Assembly: GCF_001667945.1 (NCBI RefSeq)
Contig: NZ_LZJK01000114.1
Coordinates: 1-50,011, forward strand
DNA: 50,011 bases
Direction: 5' to 3'
DNA from: Mycolicibacter sinensis
GTDB lineage: Bacteria; Actinomycetota; Actinomycetes; Mycobacteriales; Mycobacteriaceae
Every line of letters starts with the position of its first letter. The stretch's first letter is position 1. Shown here piece after piece: positions 10,393 through 23,049 of this stretch. Below the pieces are notes generated by a model that was given only the letters and a program-made list of their open reading frames with translations, was not told the origin of the DNA and did not search any database. The position numbers and the translations under genes were made by a program.

Positions 10393-11946
10393 CTAAATCG
10401 GGAGCAGCCCGTGCTTGCGCTGCACCTTCCGGGTGTTCTGCTTGTCGACGAGCAATCGCAGCGACTTGCGCAGCAGCAGCCGGGTCTCGTGCGGCTGGAT
10501 TACGCCGTCGATGTAGCCCCGCTCGGCGGCCACCCACGGAATCGCCATGTTCTCGTTGTAGCCGGCGATGAAGTCCGCCTTGATCTTCTGCACCTCGGGC
10601 GCGGTCGGATCCGGGAAGCGCTTCACCAGAAGCTGAGCCGCGCCTTCGGCCCCGATCACGGTGATCCGGGCGGTCGGCCAGGCGAAGTTGAGGTCGGCGG
10701 AGAGCTGCTTGGAGCCCATCACCGCATACGCCCCACCATAGGACTTCCGGATGGTGATGGTCACCTTCGGCACGTCGGCCTCCACCACCGCGTTGAGGAA
10801 CCGGCCGCCGCGCTTGATGATCCCGCCCTTCTCCTGCTCCACACCCGGCAGGAACCCGGGAGTGTCGACGACGAAGACCAGCGGCAGGTTGTAGGAGTCA
10901 CAGAACCGGATGAAGCCTGCCGACTTGTCCGACGCCTCGTTGTCGATGGCACCGGACATGTACATCGGCTGGTTGGCAATCACCCCGACCGGGTGCCCGT
11001 CGACACGGGCGAACGCGGTGATCATCGCCTGCCCGCGTTGCTGACCGACCTCGAAGATGTCACCGTCGTCGAAGATCCGCAGCAAGATCTCGTGCATGTC
11101 GTAGGCGGTGTTGTCGGAGTCGGGAACGATCGAGTCCAGTTCCAAGTCGTGCGGGGTGATCTCCGGCTCCAGGCCCGGGTTGATGATCGGTGGATCGTCA
11201 AAGGTGTTGGCTGGCAGGAACGACAGATAGTCGCGGACGTATTGGAAGGCCGCGGCCTCACTCTCGACCACCTGGTGGATATTGCCGTACCGGGCCTGCG
11301 CGTCAGCGCCGCCGAGCTCGTCGAGGGTGACGTCCTCGCCGGTGACGTCCTTGATGACGTCCGGGCCGGTGACGAACATGTAGCCCTGGTCGCGCACCGC
11401 TACCACCAGGTCGGTCTGGATCGGCGAATATACCGCTCCCCCAGCACATTTGCCCAGGATGATGGAGATCTCCGGTACCAGGCCGCGCAGCAGTTCGTGA
11501 CGACGCCCCAGCTCGGCGTACCAGGCCAGCGAGGTCACCGCGTCCTGGATGCGGGCACCGGCCGAGTCGTTGATGCCGATCATCGGGCAGCCGGTCTTGG
11601 CGGCCCACTCCATCAGCGCAGCCACCTTGCGGCCGAACATCTCCCCGACCGAACCCTGGAACACGGTCTGGTCGTGGCTGAACACGCAGACCGGACGGCC
11701 GTTGATTCGGCCGTGGCCGGTGACCACGCCGTCGCCGTAGAGCGCGTTCGGGTCGCCGGGGGTCTTGCACAGCGCCCCGATCTCCATGAAGCTGCCCGGG
11801 TCCACCAGCGCGTTGATGCGGGCGCGGGCGCTCGGGATGCCCTTCTTCTCCCGCTTGGCGACGGCCTTCTCACCGCCGGGTTCCTTTGCCAGCTCCAGTT
11901 TCTCGCGGAGCTCGGCCAGCAGTTCGGCGGTGGTCTTGTTGCTCAC
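10393..11946 (-). CDS. accD4: Acyl-CoA carboxylase beta subunit AccD4
   Basis: AccD4 is the carboxyltransferase subunit that, with a biotinylated alpha subunit (AccA3), carboxylates the long-chain acyl-CoA used as the alpha branch of mycolic acids. Pks13 condenses the product. The 517 residues cover both crotonase-like halves. The N-terminal half contains [12 protein letters not shown] and [13 protein letters not shown]. The C-terminal half contains [11 protein letters not shown] and [14 protein letters not shown], typical oxyanion and acyl-CoA motifs of the family. It starts at GTG 11946, which overlaps the pks13 TGA (GTGA), so the two are translationally coupled. It is the last gene of the fadD32-pks13-accD4 operon. 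Confidence 0.96.
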   Translation of the reverse strand: MSNKTTAELLAELREKLELAKEPGGEKAVAKREKKGIPSARARINALVDPGSFMEIGALCKTPGDPNALYGDGVVTGHGRINGRPVCVFSHDQTVFQGSVGEMFGRKVAALMEWAAKTGCPMIGINDSAGARIQDAVTSLAWYAELGRRHELLRGLVPEISIILGKCAGGAVYSPIQTDLVVAVRDQGYMFVTGPDVIKDVTGEDVTLDELGGADAQARYGNIHQVVESEAAAFQYVRDYLSFLPANTFDDPPIINPGLEPEITPHDLELDSIVPDSDNTAYDMHEILLRIFDDGDIFEVGQQRGQAMITAFARVDGHPVGVIANQPMYMSGAIDNEASDKSAGFIRFCDSYNLPLVFVVDTPGFLPGVEQEKGGIIKRGGRFLNAVVEADVPKVTITIRKSYGGAYAVMGSKQLSADLNFAWPTARITVIGAEGAAQLLVKRFPDPTAPEVQKIKADFIAGYNENMAIPWVAAERGYIDGVIQPHETRLLLRKSLRLLVDKQNTRKVQRKHGLLPI

Positions 11947-14900
11947 TGCTCTCCCTGAATGCGGTTGATGGCTTCACTCATGTGTGCACCCACTTTGGCA
12001 ATGTACGGCTCGTCGATGGCTTGGATGTGCTCGCCCCCGATCGGCACGATCTCGAGATCGGAGATGTATTCGCCCCAGCCGCCGTCGGGCTTGCGGGTCG
12101 CGTACGCGGGCTCGAAAACGATGGCGTCATCGTGGTAGCGGTCGGCCATGTAGAGGGTGACGTGCCCGTCGTAGGGCTGGATCTCGATGGTGTCCAGCGC
12201 CCGGTTATCCAGGTACGACGTGCGCTGGTGTTCGATGATCCCGCCCGGGATCTGCACACCGCTCTGCGCGACGACGTCGAGGACGAACTTGACCTGGCCC
12301 TCGTCGTCGAGCTTCTCCAGCTCCTCGTAGGGGATCTCGGGAACCTCGACGTTGAAGGTGCGCTCGGCGAACCGGGCGTAGCGGTCCCAGCGCGCGCGCA
12401 TGCCCTCTTTGCTCTGGTCGATCGGCTCGCCCGGCAGCACCAGGTCGATCAGCCCGACGTAGCGCACGTCAGCACCGGCCCGCTTGAGCCCGATCGCACA
12501 CGCGTAGGCCAGCGCCCCACCCAGCGACCAGCCGGCCAGCAGGAACGGCCCATTGCCGCCCAGTTCCAGCAGCTTGGGCAGGTACTCGGCGGCGCGCTCC
12601 TCGATGGAACCCTCCACCCGCTCGATGCCGTAGACCGGCAGGTCGGCGGGCAGGCGCTTCATCAGCGGTTCGTAGACCACGGTGGAGCCGCCCGCCGGGT
12701 GGAAGACGAACAGCGGAACCTGGTCCGAGCCTTCGGGTTTGGCCCGCAGCGTGCGGACGAAACCGTCCACCACACCCTCTTCGAGGTGGTCACGCACGAC
12801 GGTCGCCAAGCCCTCGATGGTGGTGGCCGACTTGACGTCGTCGACGGTGATGGTGCCCTCGGCCCGCTCGGACAGCCGCGCGGCGACCTGCTCGGCCACT
12901 GCGTCGTCGAGTGCGGGCAGCTCGTTGAAGATGCCACCGGGCGACTTGCCGGTGACGATCGCCCAGGTCGCGAACGTGACCCGCTCGGCGGCGTCCCGCG
13001 GCGGCACGTCGGCACCGAGCGCCTCGGTCACCGCCTCCTGGGTGAGCACCTTGGCGGCCGCAGCGGCAGCTGTCGCCTTGGACGGGCCAGATGGGCCGGA
13101 CGGGTCGGTGGGCGGGGGCGGCACCGCGGGACCGGCCGGGTTCGTCGGCGGCGGCGGGATCGGGATATCCGAAACCGGGGGTGCCGCTTGGGTTTCCGGC
13201 TCGGCCTGCGGATCCGGCGCGGGCGCAGCGACGGTGGCCTGGGTGGCGCCCGAGATCAACGCGGCCTGCTCAGCGGCGATCTCCTCAGGCGTCATGGTCT
13301 TCTGGTGTTCGTGCAGCGCCTGGACCTCGTCGCGGTGCTCGACCGCGTACTTGATCATCTCCGCGACGTTGTAGAGATTGGCGTCGCGGACCGCGGTCAG
13401 CTGGATCGGCGGCATGTCGAAGTCGTATTCGACCCGGTTCTTGATCCGCACCGCCATCAGCGAATCCAGGCCCAGCTCGATCAGCGGCACCTCCCAGGGC
13501 AAGTCTTCGGGCTCGTAACCCATTGCGCCGCCGACGATCGCGCCCAACCGGTCGGCGATGGTCTCACCCGAATCCGGTGACCACTTGGCGAAACCGGCCC
13601 CCAGGTTCGCGCCCTGGGTCAGGTTGTCGTGCAGGATCGCCGCATCGTCAGTATCCTCGGCCTCCGGACCGACCGGCGCCGCAACGGTTTCGGTTGTCAC
13701 CGCGGTGCCGGCACCTACTGCCACCGGCAAAACCCCAGCCGCACCGCCACGCGAAACCAGGGCGTCGTAGACCAGCGTGAACGATTCGCCGATGCGGGAG
13801 TGCACCTGCACGGCCGCCCCACCCGGGTGCCGGGTCAGCGTCGTCACCAACCGGGACCCCTCGGCCGGCACCGCACGCTGCTCGGAGGCCACCAGCGTGG
13901 CGTCCGGAAGCACCGCCGCCGCAGCCGATTTCACCAGCGCAGCCAGGTCCACCTCCGGACCACGCGCGGCGTATTCGAAGACGTGCCGGCCGTCCGGGGT
14001 GCAGATGTGCGAACCGGGCATGACGCCGGTGGCGTCGCCGGAGAAGTGGGCGTCGAGCCAGTGCGGCTTGCGCTTGAACCGCGTCGGCGGGATGTTGGCG
14101 AACTCCGCCGGGCTGACCGGCCCGTCGGCGCGCCGCGGGAACAGCGTGCGCATGTCCAGGTCGTGGCCGTGGACGTAGAGCTGGGCCATCGCCATCGTCA
14201 TGGAGTCGACTTCATCGGCCTTGCGGGCCAGCGTGGCGATCAGCTGCGCGTCCGGCAGCCCCGCGTCGGCGGTGGTCAGCCCCACCTGCATCAGTGCCAC
14301 CGGGTTGGGCGCCAGCTCCAGGAAGGTGGTGTAGCCGTTGTCGACGGCGTTGCGCACCCCATGGGTGAAGTACACCGAGTGGCGCAGCCCCTTCTTCCAG
14401 TAGTCCACGTCATGGATCGGCTCGGCGCCGGGACGGATGTAGCTGCCCTCATGCACGGTGGAGAAGTAGCCGCAGGTCAGCGGCATCGGCTCGATGCCCT
14501 GCAGATCCGCGGTGAATTCGCCGAGCAGCGGGTCCATCTGCGCGGTGTGGCTGGCGCCCTTGGTCTGGAACTTGCGGGCGAAGCGGCCCTCGGCCTCGGC
14601 GCGGGCGATGATCGCGTCGACCTGCTCGGGCGGTCCGCCGATCACGGTCTGGGTGGGCGCGGCGTAGACGCAGACCTCCAGGTCGGGGAAGTCGGCGAAC
14701 ACGCCTCTGATCTCCTCGGCGGAGTACTCCACCAGCGCCATCAGCCGGATGTACTCGCCGAACAGCATCGCCTCGCCCTCGCCCATCAGCCGGGCGCGCG
14801 GCACGATGATCCGGACGGTGTCGCGCAGCGACAGCCCGCCGGCGAAGTAGGCCGCGCCCGGCTCGCCCAGCGATTGGCCGATCATCGCCGCCGGCGTGGC

Positions 14901-17291
14901 GCCGTGCGCGCGAAGCAGCTCACCGAGCGCGATCTGGATCGCGAAGATCACCAGCTGGACCGCTTCGATCGGGTACTCGACGGTGTCGCCGGTGTAGTCC
15001 ACCGCGTCGTCGAGGATCATCTCCAGAATCGAAATGCCGCGCTCGTCCTGAATCAGCGCGTCGACGCGTCCGATCCACTCGGCGAAAATCGGATCGCGCA
15101 GGTAGAGCTCCTTGCCCATCTTGCGGTGCTGCGCACCGAATCCGGCGAGCACCCACACCGGCCCGTTGGTCACCGGGCCGTCGGCGGAGTAGATGTTGGG
15201 CTTCGACTTGCCCTCGGCGACCGCCCGCAGACCGGCGACGGCCTCATCGTGATCGTGGGCCAGCACCACGGCGCGAGACCGGCCGTGGTTGCGCCGGGAC
15301 AGCGCCCGGCCGATCGACTCCAGCGGGGTGGCGCGCCCTTCCTCGCTGTCGATCCAGTCGGCCAACTCGGCGGCGGCGGCTTTCTTGCGGGACGTCAGGA
15401 AGGCCGAGATCGCCAAGGGAATCAGCGGTTTGGCGGGCTCGCGGGCGGCCAGCTCGGCCAGCGCGGCCTCCTTGAGCCGCACCGCCTCCTCGGTCAGGCC
15501 GGGCAGCTCGTATTCCTCGTCGCCGGTCGCGGCCGGCTCGTCGTGGATGAACTCGCCGTACTCATCGAAGCGGGGCGCCTCGTGCTCGAGCACCGGATCG
15601 GCAACCTCTTCGGCGGCAGGCTCTTTCGGCTCCGGCTCCTTTTCGATCACGTCACGCGGCAGGACCTCGCGCACCACCAGGTGGGCGTTCGCCCCGCCGA
15701 AGCCGAAGCCGGAAACCCCGGCCACCGCGTAGCCGCCGTAGCGCGGCCAGTCGGTGACGGTATCGGCGACCTTGAGGCGGGTGGCGTTGAAGTCGATATA
15801 GGGGTTGGGGCCGGCGTAATTGATCGACGGCGGGATCTTGTCGTGCTGCAACGCAAGCACGATCTTGGCCAAGCTGGCCGCCCCAGCCGCCGATTCCAGG
15901 TGCCCCACATTGGATTTCACCGCGCCCAGCAATGCCGGCTTGTCCGCGGCGCGGCCCCGTCCCACCACCCGGCCCAGCGCCTCAGCCTCGATCGGGTCAC
16001 CCAGGATGGTGCCGGTACCGTGCGCCTCGATGTAGTCGACGGTGCGTGGGTCGATGCCGGCGTTCTTGTAAGCCTTGCGCAGCACGGCCTCCTGCGCGTC
16101 CGGGTTGGGCGCCAGCAGTCCGTTGGAGCGGCCGTCGTGGTTGACCGCCGACCCGGCGATCACCGCGAGGATCTGGTCGCCGTCGCGGCGCGCGTCGTCG
16201 ACCCGCTTGAGCACCAGCACACCGCCACCCTCGGCGCGCGAGTAGCCGTCGGCGTCCGACGAGAACGACTTGATCCGCCCGTCGGCGGCCAGCACCCCGC
16301 CCACCTCGTCGAAACCGACCGTCACCAGCGGAGTGACCAGCGCATTGACACCGCCGGCCACCACCACGTCGGCCTCGCCGTTGCGCAGCGCCTGCACGCC
16401 CTGGTGCACCGCCACCAGCGACGACGAGCAGGCGGTGTCGACGGTCACCGACGGCCCGCGGAAGTCATAGAAGTAGGACACCCGGTTGGCGATGATCGAG
16501 CTGGAGTTGCCGGTGATGGCGTACGGGTGGGTGATGCTCGGGTCGGACAGTGCCAGGTTCTGGTAGTCGGCGTTGGACGAGCCCATGTAGACCCCGACCG
16601 CTTCGCCGCGCAGCGCCGAGGCTGGGATGCGGGCGTGTTCCAGTGCCTCCCAGGTCAATTCGAGCGCCATCCGCTGCTGCGGGTCGATGTTGTCGGCTTC
16701 CATCTTCGACAGCGCGAAGAACTCGGCGTCGAAACCCTTGATGTCGGACAGGTAGCCGCCGCGGGTGCGGGCCTTGCCGACCCGCTCGGCGATCCGCGGC
16801 TCCTCCAGGAACTCGCTCCAACGGCCCTCCGGCAGGTCGGTGATCGCGTCGAAGCCCGCCAGCAGCTTGGCCCAGGTCTCCTCCGGGGTGTTCATGTCGC
16901 CCGGGAAGCGGGTGGCCAGACCGACCACGGCGATGTCGGCGACATCGTCCTCCCGCGACCAGTCCTCGTCGCCGGAGTGGTCAACGACCACCGGCTCGCC
17001 CTCGATGATCACCGTGGCCAGCGCCTCGATCGTCGGGTGCCGGAACGCCACCGTGGCCGACAGCGTCACACCGGTGTAGTCCTCGATGTCAGAGGCCATC
17101 GCCACCGCGTCACGCGAGGACAACCCCAGCTCGATCAGCGGGGCGGTCTCGTTGATCTTCTCCGGCGACTGCGCGGTGGCATTGGCCACCCAGTTGCGCA
17201 GCCAGGCCCGCATGTCGGCGACGGTCAGGTCGGTGCGGCTGGTGCCGCGCAGGATTGCGTCATCGCCGGTCATCTGCGGTGCCTCACTCAT
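11943..17291 (-). CDS. pks13: Polyketide synthase Pks13 (mycolic acid condensase)
   Basis: Pks13 joins the meromycolyl chain, delivered by FadD32 to the N-terminal ACP, to the carboxylated alpha-chain, then transfers the beta-ketoester to trehalose. Its 1782 residues show the full order. N-ACP: phosphopantetheine Ser59 in [10 protein letters not shown] at about 118-545: Cys288 in DTACSSS, His424 in EAHGTGT, His464 in NVGHLES. AT at about 710-1030: Ser807 in GQSLGE. C-ACP: Ser1277 in LGLDSLMA. Thioesterase at about 1525-1782: Ser1589 in GWSLGG, Asp1616 and His1755. A Pro/Ala-rich linker (about 1352-1404) separates the C-ACP from a carrier-like segment before the thioesterase. It begins 5 bp after the fadD32 stop and overlaps accD4 by 4 bp. 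Confidence 0.97.
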   Translation of the reverse strand: MSEAPQMTGDDAILRGTSRTDLTVADMRAWLRNWVANATAQSPEKINETAPLIELGLSSRDAVAMASDIEDYTGVTLSATVAFRHPTIEALATVIIEGEPVVVDHSGDEDWSREDDVADIAVVGLATRFPGDMNTPEETWAKLLAGFDAITDLPEGRWSEFLEEPRIAERVGKARTRGGYLSDIKGFDAEFFALSKMEADNIDPQQRMALELTWEALEHARIPASALRGEAVGVYMGSSNADYQNLALSDPSITHPYAITGNSSSIIANRVSYFYDFRGPSVTVDTACSSSLVAVHQGVQALRNGEADVVVAGGVNALVTPLVTVGFDEVGGVLAADGRIKSFSSDADGYSRAEGGGVLVLKRVDDARRDGDQILAVIAGSAVNHDGRSNGLLAPNPDAQEAVLRKAYKNAGIDPRTVDYIEAHGTGTILGDPIEAEALGRVVGRGRAADKPALLGAVKSNVGHLESAAGAASLAKIVLALQHDKIPPSINYAGPNPYIDFNATRLKVADTVTDWPRYGGYAVAGVSGFGFGGANAHLVVREVLPRDVIEKEPEPKEPAAEEVADPVLEHEAPRFDEYGEFIHDEPAATGDEEYELPGLTEEAVRLKEAALAELAAREPAKPLIPLAISAFLTSRKKAAAAELADWIDSEEGRATPLESIGRALSRRNHGRSRAVVLAHDHDEAVAGLRAVAEGKSKPNIYSADGPVTNGPVWVLAGFGAQHRKMGKELYLRDPIFAEWIGRVDALIQDERGISILEMILDDAVDYTGDTVEYPIEAVQLVIFAIQIALGELLRAHGATPAAMIGQSLGEPGAAYFAGGLSLRDTVRIIVPRARLMGEGEAMLFGEYIRLMALVEYSAEEIRGVFADFPDLEVCVYAAPTQTVIGGPPEQVDAIIARAEAEGRFARKFQTKGASHTAQMDPLLGEFTADLQGIEPMPLTCGYFSTVHEGSYIRPGAEPIHDVDYWKKGLRHSVYFTHGVRNAVDNGYTTFLELAPNPVALMQVGLTTADAGLPDAQLIATLARKADEVDSMTMAMAQLYVHGHDLDMRTLFPRRADGPVSPAEFANIPPTRFKRKPHWLDAHFSGDATGVMPGSHICTPDGRHVFEYAARGPEVDLAALVKSAAAAVLPDATLVASEQRAVPAEGSRLVTTLTRHPGGAAVQVHSRIGESFTLVYDALVSRGGAAGVLPVAVGAGTAVTTETVAAPVGPEAEDTDDAAILHDNLTQGANLGAGFAKWSPDSGETIADRLGAIVGGAMGYEPEDLPWEVPLIELGLDSLMAVRIKNRVEYDFDMPPIQLTAVRDANLYNVAEMIKYAVEHRDEVQALHEHQKTMTPEEIAAEQAALISGATQATVAAPAPDPQAEPETQAAPPVSDIPIPPPPTNPAGPAVPPPPTDPSGPSGPSKATAAAAAAKVLTQEAVTEALGADVPPRDAAERVTFATWAIVTGKSPGGIFNELPALDDAVAEQVAARLSERAEGTITVDDVKSATTIEGLATVVRDHLEEGVVDGFVRTLRAKPEGSDQVPLFVFHPAGGSTVVYEPLMKRLPADLPVYGIERVEGSIEERAAEYLPKLLELGGNGPFLLAGWSLGGALAYACAIGLKRAGADVRYVGLIDLVLPGEPIDQSKEGMRARWDRYARFAERTFNVEVPEIPYEELEKLDDEGQVKFVLDVVAQSGVQIPGGIIEHQRTSYLDNRALDTIEIQPYDGHVTLYMADRYHDDAIVFEPAYATRKPDGGWGEYISDLEIVPIGGEHIQAIDEPYIAKVGAHMSEAINRIQGEQ

Positions 17292-17296
17292 CGGAC

Positions 17297-19210
17297 TTAA
17301 GCCTGGTCGGGGAAGGAGTTCGGTGCGGTGGTGCCGCCGCGCAGGCTGCCGTCGAGGTAGGCGGCCCGGCAGGCGCGCCGGCCGATCTTGCCGCTCGAGG
17401 TGCGCGGCACGGTGCCCGCCGACACCAGCAGTACGTCACGCACGGTTACGCCGTGGCGCACCGCGATGGCCGCCCGGATGTCGTCGGCGATGGGCTGGTA
17501 CTCCAGCTTGTGGGCGCCCGGGGCGCGCTCGGCGACGATCACCAACTGCTCTGAGGTGTCCTCCGGGTCGAACTTCAGCCCGGAGTGCGGGTTGTCGAAC
17601 GCCGACTGCGGCAGCTGGTTGGCCGGCACCGAGAACGCCGCGATGTAGCCGGCCCGCAGCGCCCGGCTGGCCTCCTGCGCGGAGTACTCCAGGTCCTGCG
17701 GATAGTGGTTGCGGCCGTCGACGATCACCAGGTCCTTGACCCGGCCGGTGATGTAGAGGTCGTCCTTGTAGTAGGCGCCGTAGTCGCCGGTGCGCACCCA
17801 GAAGCCGTCCTCGTCGGAGCCCTCGGCGCGCGACGGGCTGGTCCGCGACTTCAGCACGTTGCGGAAGGTGTCGGTGGTCTCGTTGTCCCGGTTCCAGTAG
17901 CCCGAACCCATGTTGTTGCCCTGCAACCAGATCTCACCGATCTGGCCGTCGGGCAGCTCGGCACCGGTCTCGTAGTCGACGATCACCGCCCATTGGTCGA
18001 CGCTCACCCGGCCGGCCGAGGCCTGCGCGACCGCGTTGGGCGCGTCGGCGGGCACCTCGATGAACCGGTTGCCGTTGTTGAGCTGCTCGCGGTCGACGTA
18101 GATGATCCGCGGGCCCTCGTCGGGCGGGGTGGTTGACACGAACAGGGTGGCCTCGGCCAGCCCGTAGGACGGCTTGATCGCCTCCGGACGGAAACCGAAC
18201 GGCGCGAACGCTTCATTGAACTTGCGCACCGAGGCCGCCGACACCGGCTCGCTGCCGTTGAGGATCGCCCGAACGTTGGACAGGTCCAGCGGCGGGTCGC
18301 CCTCCTTGGGCAGGCCGCGGGCCGCGGCGTGCTCGAAGGCGAAGTTCGGGGCCACCGAGAAGCACTCGCCGGTCTCGCCCTCCTTGCGCGACATCTCCTT
18401 GATCCACCGGTAGGGCCGGCGGACGAACGCGGCCGGGGTCATGAAGGTGAACTGCTGACCCAACACACACGACAGCAGGATCGTGACCAAGCCCATGTCG
18501 TGGAAGAACGGCAGCCAGGTGACGCCGCGGTCACCCTCGCGCCCCTTGAGAGCGTCCAGCAACTGCACGACGTTGGTGGGCAAGTTCAGATGGGTGATCT
18601 TCACCCCGGTCGGGGTGCGGGTGGAGCCGGAGGTGTACTGCAGGTAGGCGATCGTGTCCCGGTCGGGTTCGGGCATCACCCAGGTCGAGCCCACCTCGTT
18701 GGGCACCGCGTCGACGGCGATGACGCGCGGGCGGGCGTTGGCCGGGCGGCTGCGGAAGAACTTGCGCACCCCCTCGGCGGAGTCGCTGGTGGTCAGCACC
18801 GCCGATGGGGTGCAGTCATCGAGCACCGCGTGCAGCCGGCCCACGTGACCGGGTTCGCCCGGGTCGAACAGCGGCACCGCGATCCGGCCGGAGTACATGA
18901 TCCCGAAGAACGACACCAGGTAGTCCAGGTTCTGCGAGCACAGGATCGCCACTCGGTCGCCGGGCTCGGTGACCTGCTGCAACCGGGCCGCCACCGCGCG
19001 GTTGCGGGCACCGAAGTCCGCCCAGGAGATGTCGCGGGCCAGGCCGTCCCGCTCGGTGGAGTAGTCCAGGAACCGGTAGGCCAGTTTCTCCCCGCGCAGC
19101 GCAGCCCAGCGCTCGACGGTCCGCACCAGGTTGGCGTTGTCGGGGAACCGGATCTTGCCGTCTTTGATGAACGGGTTGTGGTAGGCGGCCTGTGCTGGTG
19201 CCGGGGCCAT
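17297..19210 (-). CDS. fadD32: Long-chain fatty acyl-AMP ligase FadD32
   Basis: FadD32 adenylates the meromycolic acid and loads it onto the N-terminal ACP of Pks13. From ATG 19210 the protein has 637 residues, the same length as in M. tuberculosis. An AGGAGA eight bases upstream supports this start over the in-frame start 57 bp earlier. Visible motifs are the P-loop [11 protein letters not shown] (192-202), [30 protein letters not shown] and the C-terminal catalytic Lys in [11 protein letters not shown]. The sequence is of the FAAL type, which makes acyl-AMP rather than acyl-CoA. It is the first gene of the operon with pks13 and accD4, with a promoter candidate at 19384-19412. Confidence 0.96.
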   Translation of the reverse strand: MAPAPAQAAYHNPFIKDGKIRFPDNANLVRTVERWAALRGEKLAYRFLDYSTERDGLARDISWADFGARNRAVAARLQQVTEPGDRVAILCSQNLDYLVSFFGIMYSGRIAVPLFDPGEPGHVGRLHAVLDDCTPSAVLTTSDSAEGVRKFFRSRPANARPRVIAVDAVPNEVGSTWVMPEPDRDTIAYLQYTSGSTRTPTGVKITHLNLPTNVVQLLDALKGREGDRGVTWLPFFHDMGLVTILLSCVLGQQFTFMTPAAFVRRPYRWIKEMSRKEGETGECFSVAPNFAFEHAAARGLPKEGDPPLDLSNVRAILNGSEPVSAASVRKFNEAFAPFGFRPEAIKPSYGLAEATLFVSTTPPDEGPRIIYVDREQLNNGNRFIEVPADAPNAVAQASAGRVSVDQWAVIVDYETGAELPDGQIGEIWLQGNNMGSGYWNRDNETTDTFRNVLKSRTSPSRAEGSDEDGFWVRTGDYGAYYKDDLYITGRVKDLVIVDGRNHYPQDLEYSAQEASRALRAGYIAAFSVPANQLPQSAFDNPHSGLKFDPEDTSEQLVIVAERAPGAHKLEYQPIADDIRAAIAVRHGVTVRDVLLVSAGTVPRTSSGKIGRRACRAAYLDGSLRGGTTAPNSFPDQA

Positions 19211-19524
19211 GCAAAATCTCCTGTCGCGAACATACGTTCTCATCGGCTGCCGGGCGCGGCCGGCCACGTGGTGTGGTCCGTCACGCGGGCCCGGGACCTC
19301 ACAGATCGTAGCGGGATCCCGATCCCCTCGACCCGCGCTGCCGGCCCCGCGGCCACGAGCCGCACGCTCTTAAATTCTTCTTAATGTTAGAGGTCGGTGC
19401 CGCCCGTGCCAAATCAAACGGTACCGCGTGTGACGGCCATCGCTGGGTCACGCGACGGTTCCAGCTTCGCCTCTCCTTCGTCGAGCCTCGCTGAACCGCC
19501 GGGGGTCACGCGACGGTTCCAGCT
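19211..19524. other. fadD32-culp6 intergenic region
   Basis: No gene is seen in these 314 bases. They hold the probable fadD32 promoter, with a long leader of about 165 nt between it and the ATG. They also hold a 49-bp dispersed repeat with its 24-bp direct repeats, which abut the culp6 stop codon. Confidence 0.6.
19384..19412 (-). promoter_or_regulatory. Putative sigma-A promoter of the fadD32 operon
   Basis: On the minus strand TTGGCA (plus 19407-19412) and TAACAT (plus 19384-19389) are separated by exactly 17 bp, close to the mycobacterial sigma-A consensus. Transcription would start near 19377. The hexamers sit at the edge of an AT-rich patch in an otherwise GC-rich region. Prediction only. 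Confidence 0.45.
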
Positions 19525-19526
19525 TC
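19445..19526. repeat. 49-bp dispersed repeat with flanking 24-bp direct repeats
   Basis: A 49-bp unit at 19453-19501 runs from CGACGGTT to AACCGCCG. It recurs at 42213-42261 with 44 of 49 positions identical. Around it, the 24-bp sequence starting GGGTCACGCGACGG occurs exactly at 19445-19468 and again at 19503-19526. A second unit thus begins but is cut off, and its first part ends on the culp6 TGA. The unit ends are inverted repeats of about 7 bp, imperfect in this copy. No transposase is nearby. It looks like a small non-autonomous or REP-like element. Confidence 0.65.
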
Positions 19527-20595
19527 AGCCGTGTGGCGGATGCGGCGCGTTGTCCACGAGGCCACGCGCCCAGTTCAGCGTCCACTCGGTCGCGGACTCA
19601 CCGTCGGAGCTCCAGACGTCGGTGGTGCCGTACAGCGCATGCACCGGCTGGCCGGCCCCGCCCGCCAGCGTCTCCAGGGTGGCGGGCAGCTTGCCGATGC
19701 TGAACGCCTCTTGCGGTGCGGCACAGATCAAGTCCCCGCGGGCGCAGATCTCGTAGGTGCGCTGGTCGAGGTCACCGAAACCGCCTTCGCGGGCACCGGT
19801 CATGGTCAGCCCCATGCCGGACAGGATCGGCAGTTCGTGCAACGTCACCTCGGCGCCCTGACCCGGCGGGGTCGGCGGCACGTTGATCCCACTGCCCGGG
19901 CCTTCCTGGCGGCGGCCGTCGGCGATCAGCGTCACGCCCAGCACCAGGTCCTCGTCGACCGGGCCGCGTCCGTTGCCGATGTCGCTGGCGACATCACCGG
20001 CGATCACCGCACCCTGCGAGAAGCCGATCAGCACGTAGCTGGTCAGCGGGCAGCGCTCGTTCATCTCGGTGATCGCCTTGATGGTCGCCCGGGTGCCCTC
20101 GGCGCGACTGTCGTTGTAGCTCATCTGCTTATCGGCCGACAGCGGATTGTGGAACTGCGCGGTGTAGGGAACCGTGTAGGTCTGCACCCGGGACGCGTCG
20201 AACTGCTCGGCGATCGGGCGGGTGACGGTCAGGAGCAGCGCCCGAGGGAACTGGGTGGGGTTCAGCGGGTCGTCGGTGGGCGAGGTCTCCCAGGTGCCGG
20301 GCACCGACACCAACTGCACGTCCGGGCAGCTGGCGTCCTGATAAGCCGGGCGCGGCTTCTTGACCCGCGGCGGCACCGAGCCGCTCGGCGGCACCCCCTC
20401 CGACGGCGGCTCGGCGATCGGCGGCGAACCCGGGTGACGAATCCAGATCACCAGCACCACCGCGACGAGCGCCACCGCCAGCGCCATCGCACCGGCCGCC
20501 ACCCACGCCAGCATGCGGCGACGGTTGCGGAGCGATTTCGGCGCGGATTTGCGAGGGGATTTGCGCGGTGATTTCGCGGGCTTCTTGTTGGCCAT
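19525..20595 (-). CDS. culp6: Cutinase-like mycolate-locus lipase Culp6 (Rv3802c orthologue)
   Basis: Culp6/Rv3802c is an essential, membrane-anchored cutinase-family phospholipase and thioesterase that acts in the cell envelope and is linked to mycolate metabolism. The 356 residues begin with a Lys/Arg-rich cytoplasmic stretch (residues 1-27). A single membrane anchor follows ([20 protein letters not shown], about 28-47), then a Pro-rich linker and the cutinase domain. The nucleophile Ser193 is in LIGFSQGAV. Paired Cys residues (for example Cys90 and Cys182) fit the fold's disulfides. ATG 20595 has GAGAGG four bases upstream. Its 3' end abuts the 49-bp repeat, and it lies upstream of fadD32 on the same strand but with an independent promoter between them. 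Confidence 0.92.
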   Translation of the reverse strand: MANKKPAKSPRKSPRKSAPKSLRNRRRMLAWVAAGAMALAVALVAVVLVIWIRHPGSPPIAEPPSEGVPPSGSVPPRVKKPRPAYQDASCPDVQLVSVPGTWETSPTDDPLNPTQFPRALLLTVTRPIAEQFDASRVQTYTVPYTAQFHNPLSADKQMSYNDSRAEGTRATIKAITEMNERCPLTSYVLIGFSQGAVIAGDVASDIGNGRGPVDEDLVLGVTLIADGRRQEGPGSGINVPPTPPGQGAEVTLHELPILSGMGLTMTGAREGGFGDLDQRTYEICARGDLICAAPQEAFSIGKLPATLETLAGGAGQPVHALYGTTDVWSSDGESATEWTLNWARGLVDNAPHPPHG

Positions 20596-20641
20596 AGCGC
20601 CTCTCACGGTACAGACCGGTCGCGTTGGCCCGTGACGGCCA

Positions 20642-20700
20642 TTGACTCAGCGTCCAGGGCGTGCGCGACTCGCACTTTTGCGCCGTGAGCGCAGACTCAA
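20642..20700. repeat. Palindromic repeat, family member R1
   Basis: About 59 bp whose ends, TTGACTCAGCG and CGCAGACTCAA, are imperfect inverted repeats (9 of 11 pairs). Its reverse complement aligns over the whole length with the element at 32613-32673, sharing the blocks TCTGCG, GGCG, AAAAG, GCGAG and GAGTCAA. It lies between the fbpD-like stop and the culp6 start. Confidence 0.6.
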
Positions 20701-20707
20701 GGCAGAA

Positions 20708-21601
20708 TCAGCGGATCGCGCCGACGATGTCGCCGGACATCGCGCCCAGCTGCGAGGCCCACGACCCCCAGCCGTTGTCACCGGCCGAGAAGTCGAAATG
20801 CCCGTTTTTGCCACGCACCTGGCGGTACTGCATGTTGAAGAACCGGCCGCTGCCGGCCGCCTCGGCCGGGTCGCCGATCATCGCGGCCGGGTTGGAGGCA
20901 CCCCCCAGCGGGCTGTAGATCCAGACCCGGGTGTTGTTCTGCGCCAGCAGCGTGGCGTGCACGGTCGGGTCGTGCCACTTCCAGCGGCCCAGCTGGGGTG
21001 CCCCCCACATGCCGTAGGGGTCGACGCCGCCGAAGTTCTCCAAGCCGGCGCTGATCACCCCGCTCTCGGTGGTGTTGGACGGGCCGAGGAAGCCCGACAT
21101 CGATCCGGCGAAGCCGAACCGGTCGGGGTGGAAGGTGGCCAGCGCCAGCGCTCCGTAGCCGCCCTGGGCCGCGCCGACCACGGCGTGGCCTCCCGGCGCC
21201 AGCCCCCGGTTGGCCGCGAGCCAATCCGGCAGCTCCGTGGACAAGAAGGTGTCCCACTGCTTGCTGCCGTCTTGCTCCCAGTTGGTGTACATGCTGTAGG
21301 CCCCACCGGCGGGTGCGACCACCGAAATGCCCTTGCCGGCCAAGGTGTTCATCGCGTTGCCGGCGGTCACCCAGTTGCTCACCTCGGGGTGGGCGTCGAA
21401 GGCATCGAGCAGATACACCGCGTGGGGTCCCTGGTTGAGGAAGGCCACCGGGATGTCGCGGCCCATCGACGGCGACGGCACCATCAGGTTCTCGAACTGT
21501 GCGGCATGCGCGGTCGCGCCGACGATCACGCCACCGCCCCACATGCCCAGAGTCAGCACGGCCACCCACAGCGTCCGCAGCAACTTCGACAGTCCGCTCA
21601 T
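20708..21601 (-). CDS. fbpD: FbpD/MPT51-type antigen 85-related protein (non-catalytic)
   Basis: This is an antigen 85 fold protein of 297 residues. A signal peptide (LWVAVLTLGMWGGGVIVGATAHA) ends just before AQFENLMVPSPSMGRD. Active antigen 85 enzymes have a nucleophile elbow GLSMAGS; here it reads GAAQGGYG, so the catalytic Ser is Ala. This is the known signature of MPT51/FbpD, which has no mycolyltransferase activity and binds matrix proteins such as fibronectin. The start at ATG 21601 is supported by a GAGGTGG upstream. The in-frame start 63 bp earlier would precede the signal peptide with charged residues. It lies between culp6 and fbpA as in M. tuberculosis (Rv3803c). Confidence 0.93.
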   Translation of the reverse strand: MSGLSKLLRTLWVAVLTLGMWGGGVIVGATAHAAQFENLMVPSPSMGRDIPVAFLNQGPHAVYLLDAFDAHPEVSNWVTAGNAMNTLAGKGISVVAPAGGAYSMYTNWEQDGSKQWDTFLSTELPDWLAANRGLAPGGHAVVGAAQGGYGALALATFHPDRFGFAGSMSGFLGPSNTTESGVISAGLENFGGVDPYGMWGAPQLGRWKWHDPTVHATLLAQNNTRVWIYSPLGGASNPAAMIGDPAEAAGSGRFFNMQYRQVRGKNGHFDFSAGDNGWGSWASQLGAMSGDIVGAIR

Positions 21602-21709
21602 ATCCACCTCGCTCGTCGGCACAGCTTCGTGATGATCCACCCGCGGGTCGCGCGCCCCGACCACGCAAGGTAGTCAATCACACGGGGCTCGCAGCCAGGC
21701 CGGAAACTA

Positions 21710-21745
21710 CCGACGGCGGCGACCCATCGGGGTCGCCGCCGTCGG
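21710..21745 (-). terminator. Strong hairpin terminator after fbpA
   Basis: A perfect 16-bp stem (CCGACGGCGGCGACCC with its complement) and a 4-base loop (21726-21729) lie 20 bp beyond the fbpA stop on the minus strand, followed by TAGTTTCC. It separates fbpA transcription from the downstream fbpD-like gene. Confidence 0.75.
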
Positions 21746-21765
21746 CGGTGCGTTTCGGTGCGGGA

Positions 21766-23049
<1,284 letters not shown>

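Noticed and set aside
13629..17300. Open frame of 1223 codons opposite pks13
   Set aside because: The same GC-driven antisense effect; the pks13 domains are complete on the minus strand.
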